A stretch of DNA of 6,384 bases. Origin: CAYXZO01 sp964469505 (GTDB taxonomy: Bacteria > Fidelibacterota > UBA8477 > JABMPR01). Of this stretch, positions 6,256-6,384 are shown one piece after another. The translations under genes and the position numbers were made by a program. Positions within the stretch are counted from its first letter, which is position 1. Each line of letters starts with the position of its first letter. A model generated the notes under the pieces. The model worked only from the letters and a program-made list of their open reading frames with translations. It did no database searches and was not told the DNA's origin. The stretch is taken from the NCBI GenBank assembly GCA_964469505.1, contig CAYXZO010000100.1, forward strand, positions 1 to 6,384. Reading direction: 5' to 3'.

Positions 6256-6284
6256 CACATCCTCCTTTCACAAATCCTCCCTTT
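6256..6284. repeat. pyrimidine-rich tandem doublet with an anti-Shine-Dalgarno-like core
   Basis: CACATCCTCCTTT (6256-6268) is followed by CACAAATCCTCCCTTT (6269-6284), an imperfect tandem doublet. CCTCCTTTC at 6261-6269 equals the 3' end of bacterial 16S rRNA. On the minus strand it reads GAAAGGAGG, a strong ribosome site, but only short frames of about 40 codons follow, running back into the MITE-like element, so I call no gene there. Confidence 0.4.
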
Positions 6285-6310
6285 TCCCGACATTAGCGAC
6301 GGTCACAATC

Positions 6311-6384
6311 ATGGTTCGTTCTAGTTTGAAATATCGCTGCTCCCTTCTGGCGGTGTTTTTCTGGCTTACCGCCTGCCAGCGTCC
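6311..6384 (+). CDS. lipoprotein, N-terminus only (cut by window end)
   Basis: Twenty-four codons are visible, starting at ATG 6311. The sequence has a positive n-region (R3, K7, R9), a hydrophobic core (about 11-19) and a lipobox LTAC ending at C22, the residue that would be lipidated after signal peptidase II cleavage. The protein would be exported and anchored in a membrane. Position +2 after the Cys is Gln, which in diderms is compatible with outer-membrane sorting. Only QR of the mature part is seen, so its function cannot be told; a solute-binding protein, a secreted enzyme or an unrelated lipoprotein are all possible. No Shine-Dalgarno is visible; the region ahead is pyrimidine-rich. 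An 850-base repeat-filled gap makes membership of the upstream operon unlikely. Confidence 0.7.
   Translation, partial: MVRSSLKYRCSLLAVFFWLTACQR

Larger units (their letters stand above)
5462..6310. other. repeat-dense intergenic region, no credible gene
   Basis: About 850 bases separate the GH36 stop from the lipoprotein start. Open frames here (for example 5462-5737 on plus and 5773-6042 on minus) run through repeats, lack a ribosome site, and encode Arg/Pro/Ser/Gly-rich sequence with no recognisable motif, so I do not call them. What the region holds is a hairpin relic at 5492-5514, three copies of a fold-back element, five degenerate short repeats and a MITE-like element, all listed separately. 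No clear intrinsic terminator for the operon is visible; the only T-run near the gene end (5586-5590) has no good stem directly before it. Confidence 0.8.

Noticed and set aside
6127..6260. Minus-strand small gene after GAAAGGAGG
   Set aside because: The ATG abuts the ribosome site with no spacing, the frame is only about 40-45 codons and ends inside the MITE-like element.

Overview
The window is bacterial chromosomal DNA that I read as a compact sugar-utilisation operon flanked by repeat-rich intergenic DNA. Three genes run on the plus strand: a GH13 alpha-glucosidase (301-1917), a 12-segment MFS transporter of spinster-like type (1914-3260) and a GH36 alpha-galactosidase (3269-5461). The first two overlap by 4 bases (ATGA) and the third starts 8 bases after the second, so co-transcription is very likely. 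A fourth gene, a lipoprotein, begins at 6311 and is cut by the window edge.

How the genes could work together: the MFS permease would import an oligosaccharide, and two enzymes without signal peptides would split it in the cytoplasm. One acts on alpha-glucosidic ends, the other on alpha-galactosidic ends. Val follows the GH13 nucleophile, which in related enzymes goes with alpha-1,6 activity, so isomalto-, melibiose- or raffinose-type sugars are reasonable candidates. No regulator gene is in view. A perfect inverted repeat at 198-216, about 85 bases before the first gene, could be an operator.

Non-coding layout: 1-94 holds a 14-base GC-rich tandem repeat; 95-300 is an A/T-richer leader with the inverted repeat and a hairpin. 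The 5462-6310 gap is about 850 bases with no credible gene. It holds two copies of a 59-base fold-back element plus one decayed copy, five degenerate copies of a CCCTGAGCGTAGTCGAAGGG-like repeat, and a 133-base MITE-like element with perfect terminal inverted repeats (6050-6182).

Organism: the diderm-style lipoprotein signal, the repeat families, the missing Shine-Dalgarno at the first gene and a strong one at the second point to an uncultivated bacterium. Similar repeats are, from memory, common in genomes of Calditrichota/KSB1-like, Chloroflexota and related lineages, but I cannot fix the phylum. Nothing here is clearly a new defence or mobile system; the most unusual material is the structured repeat DNA after the operon.
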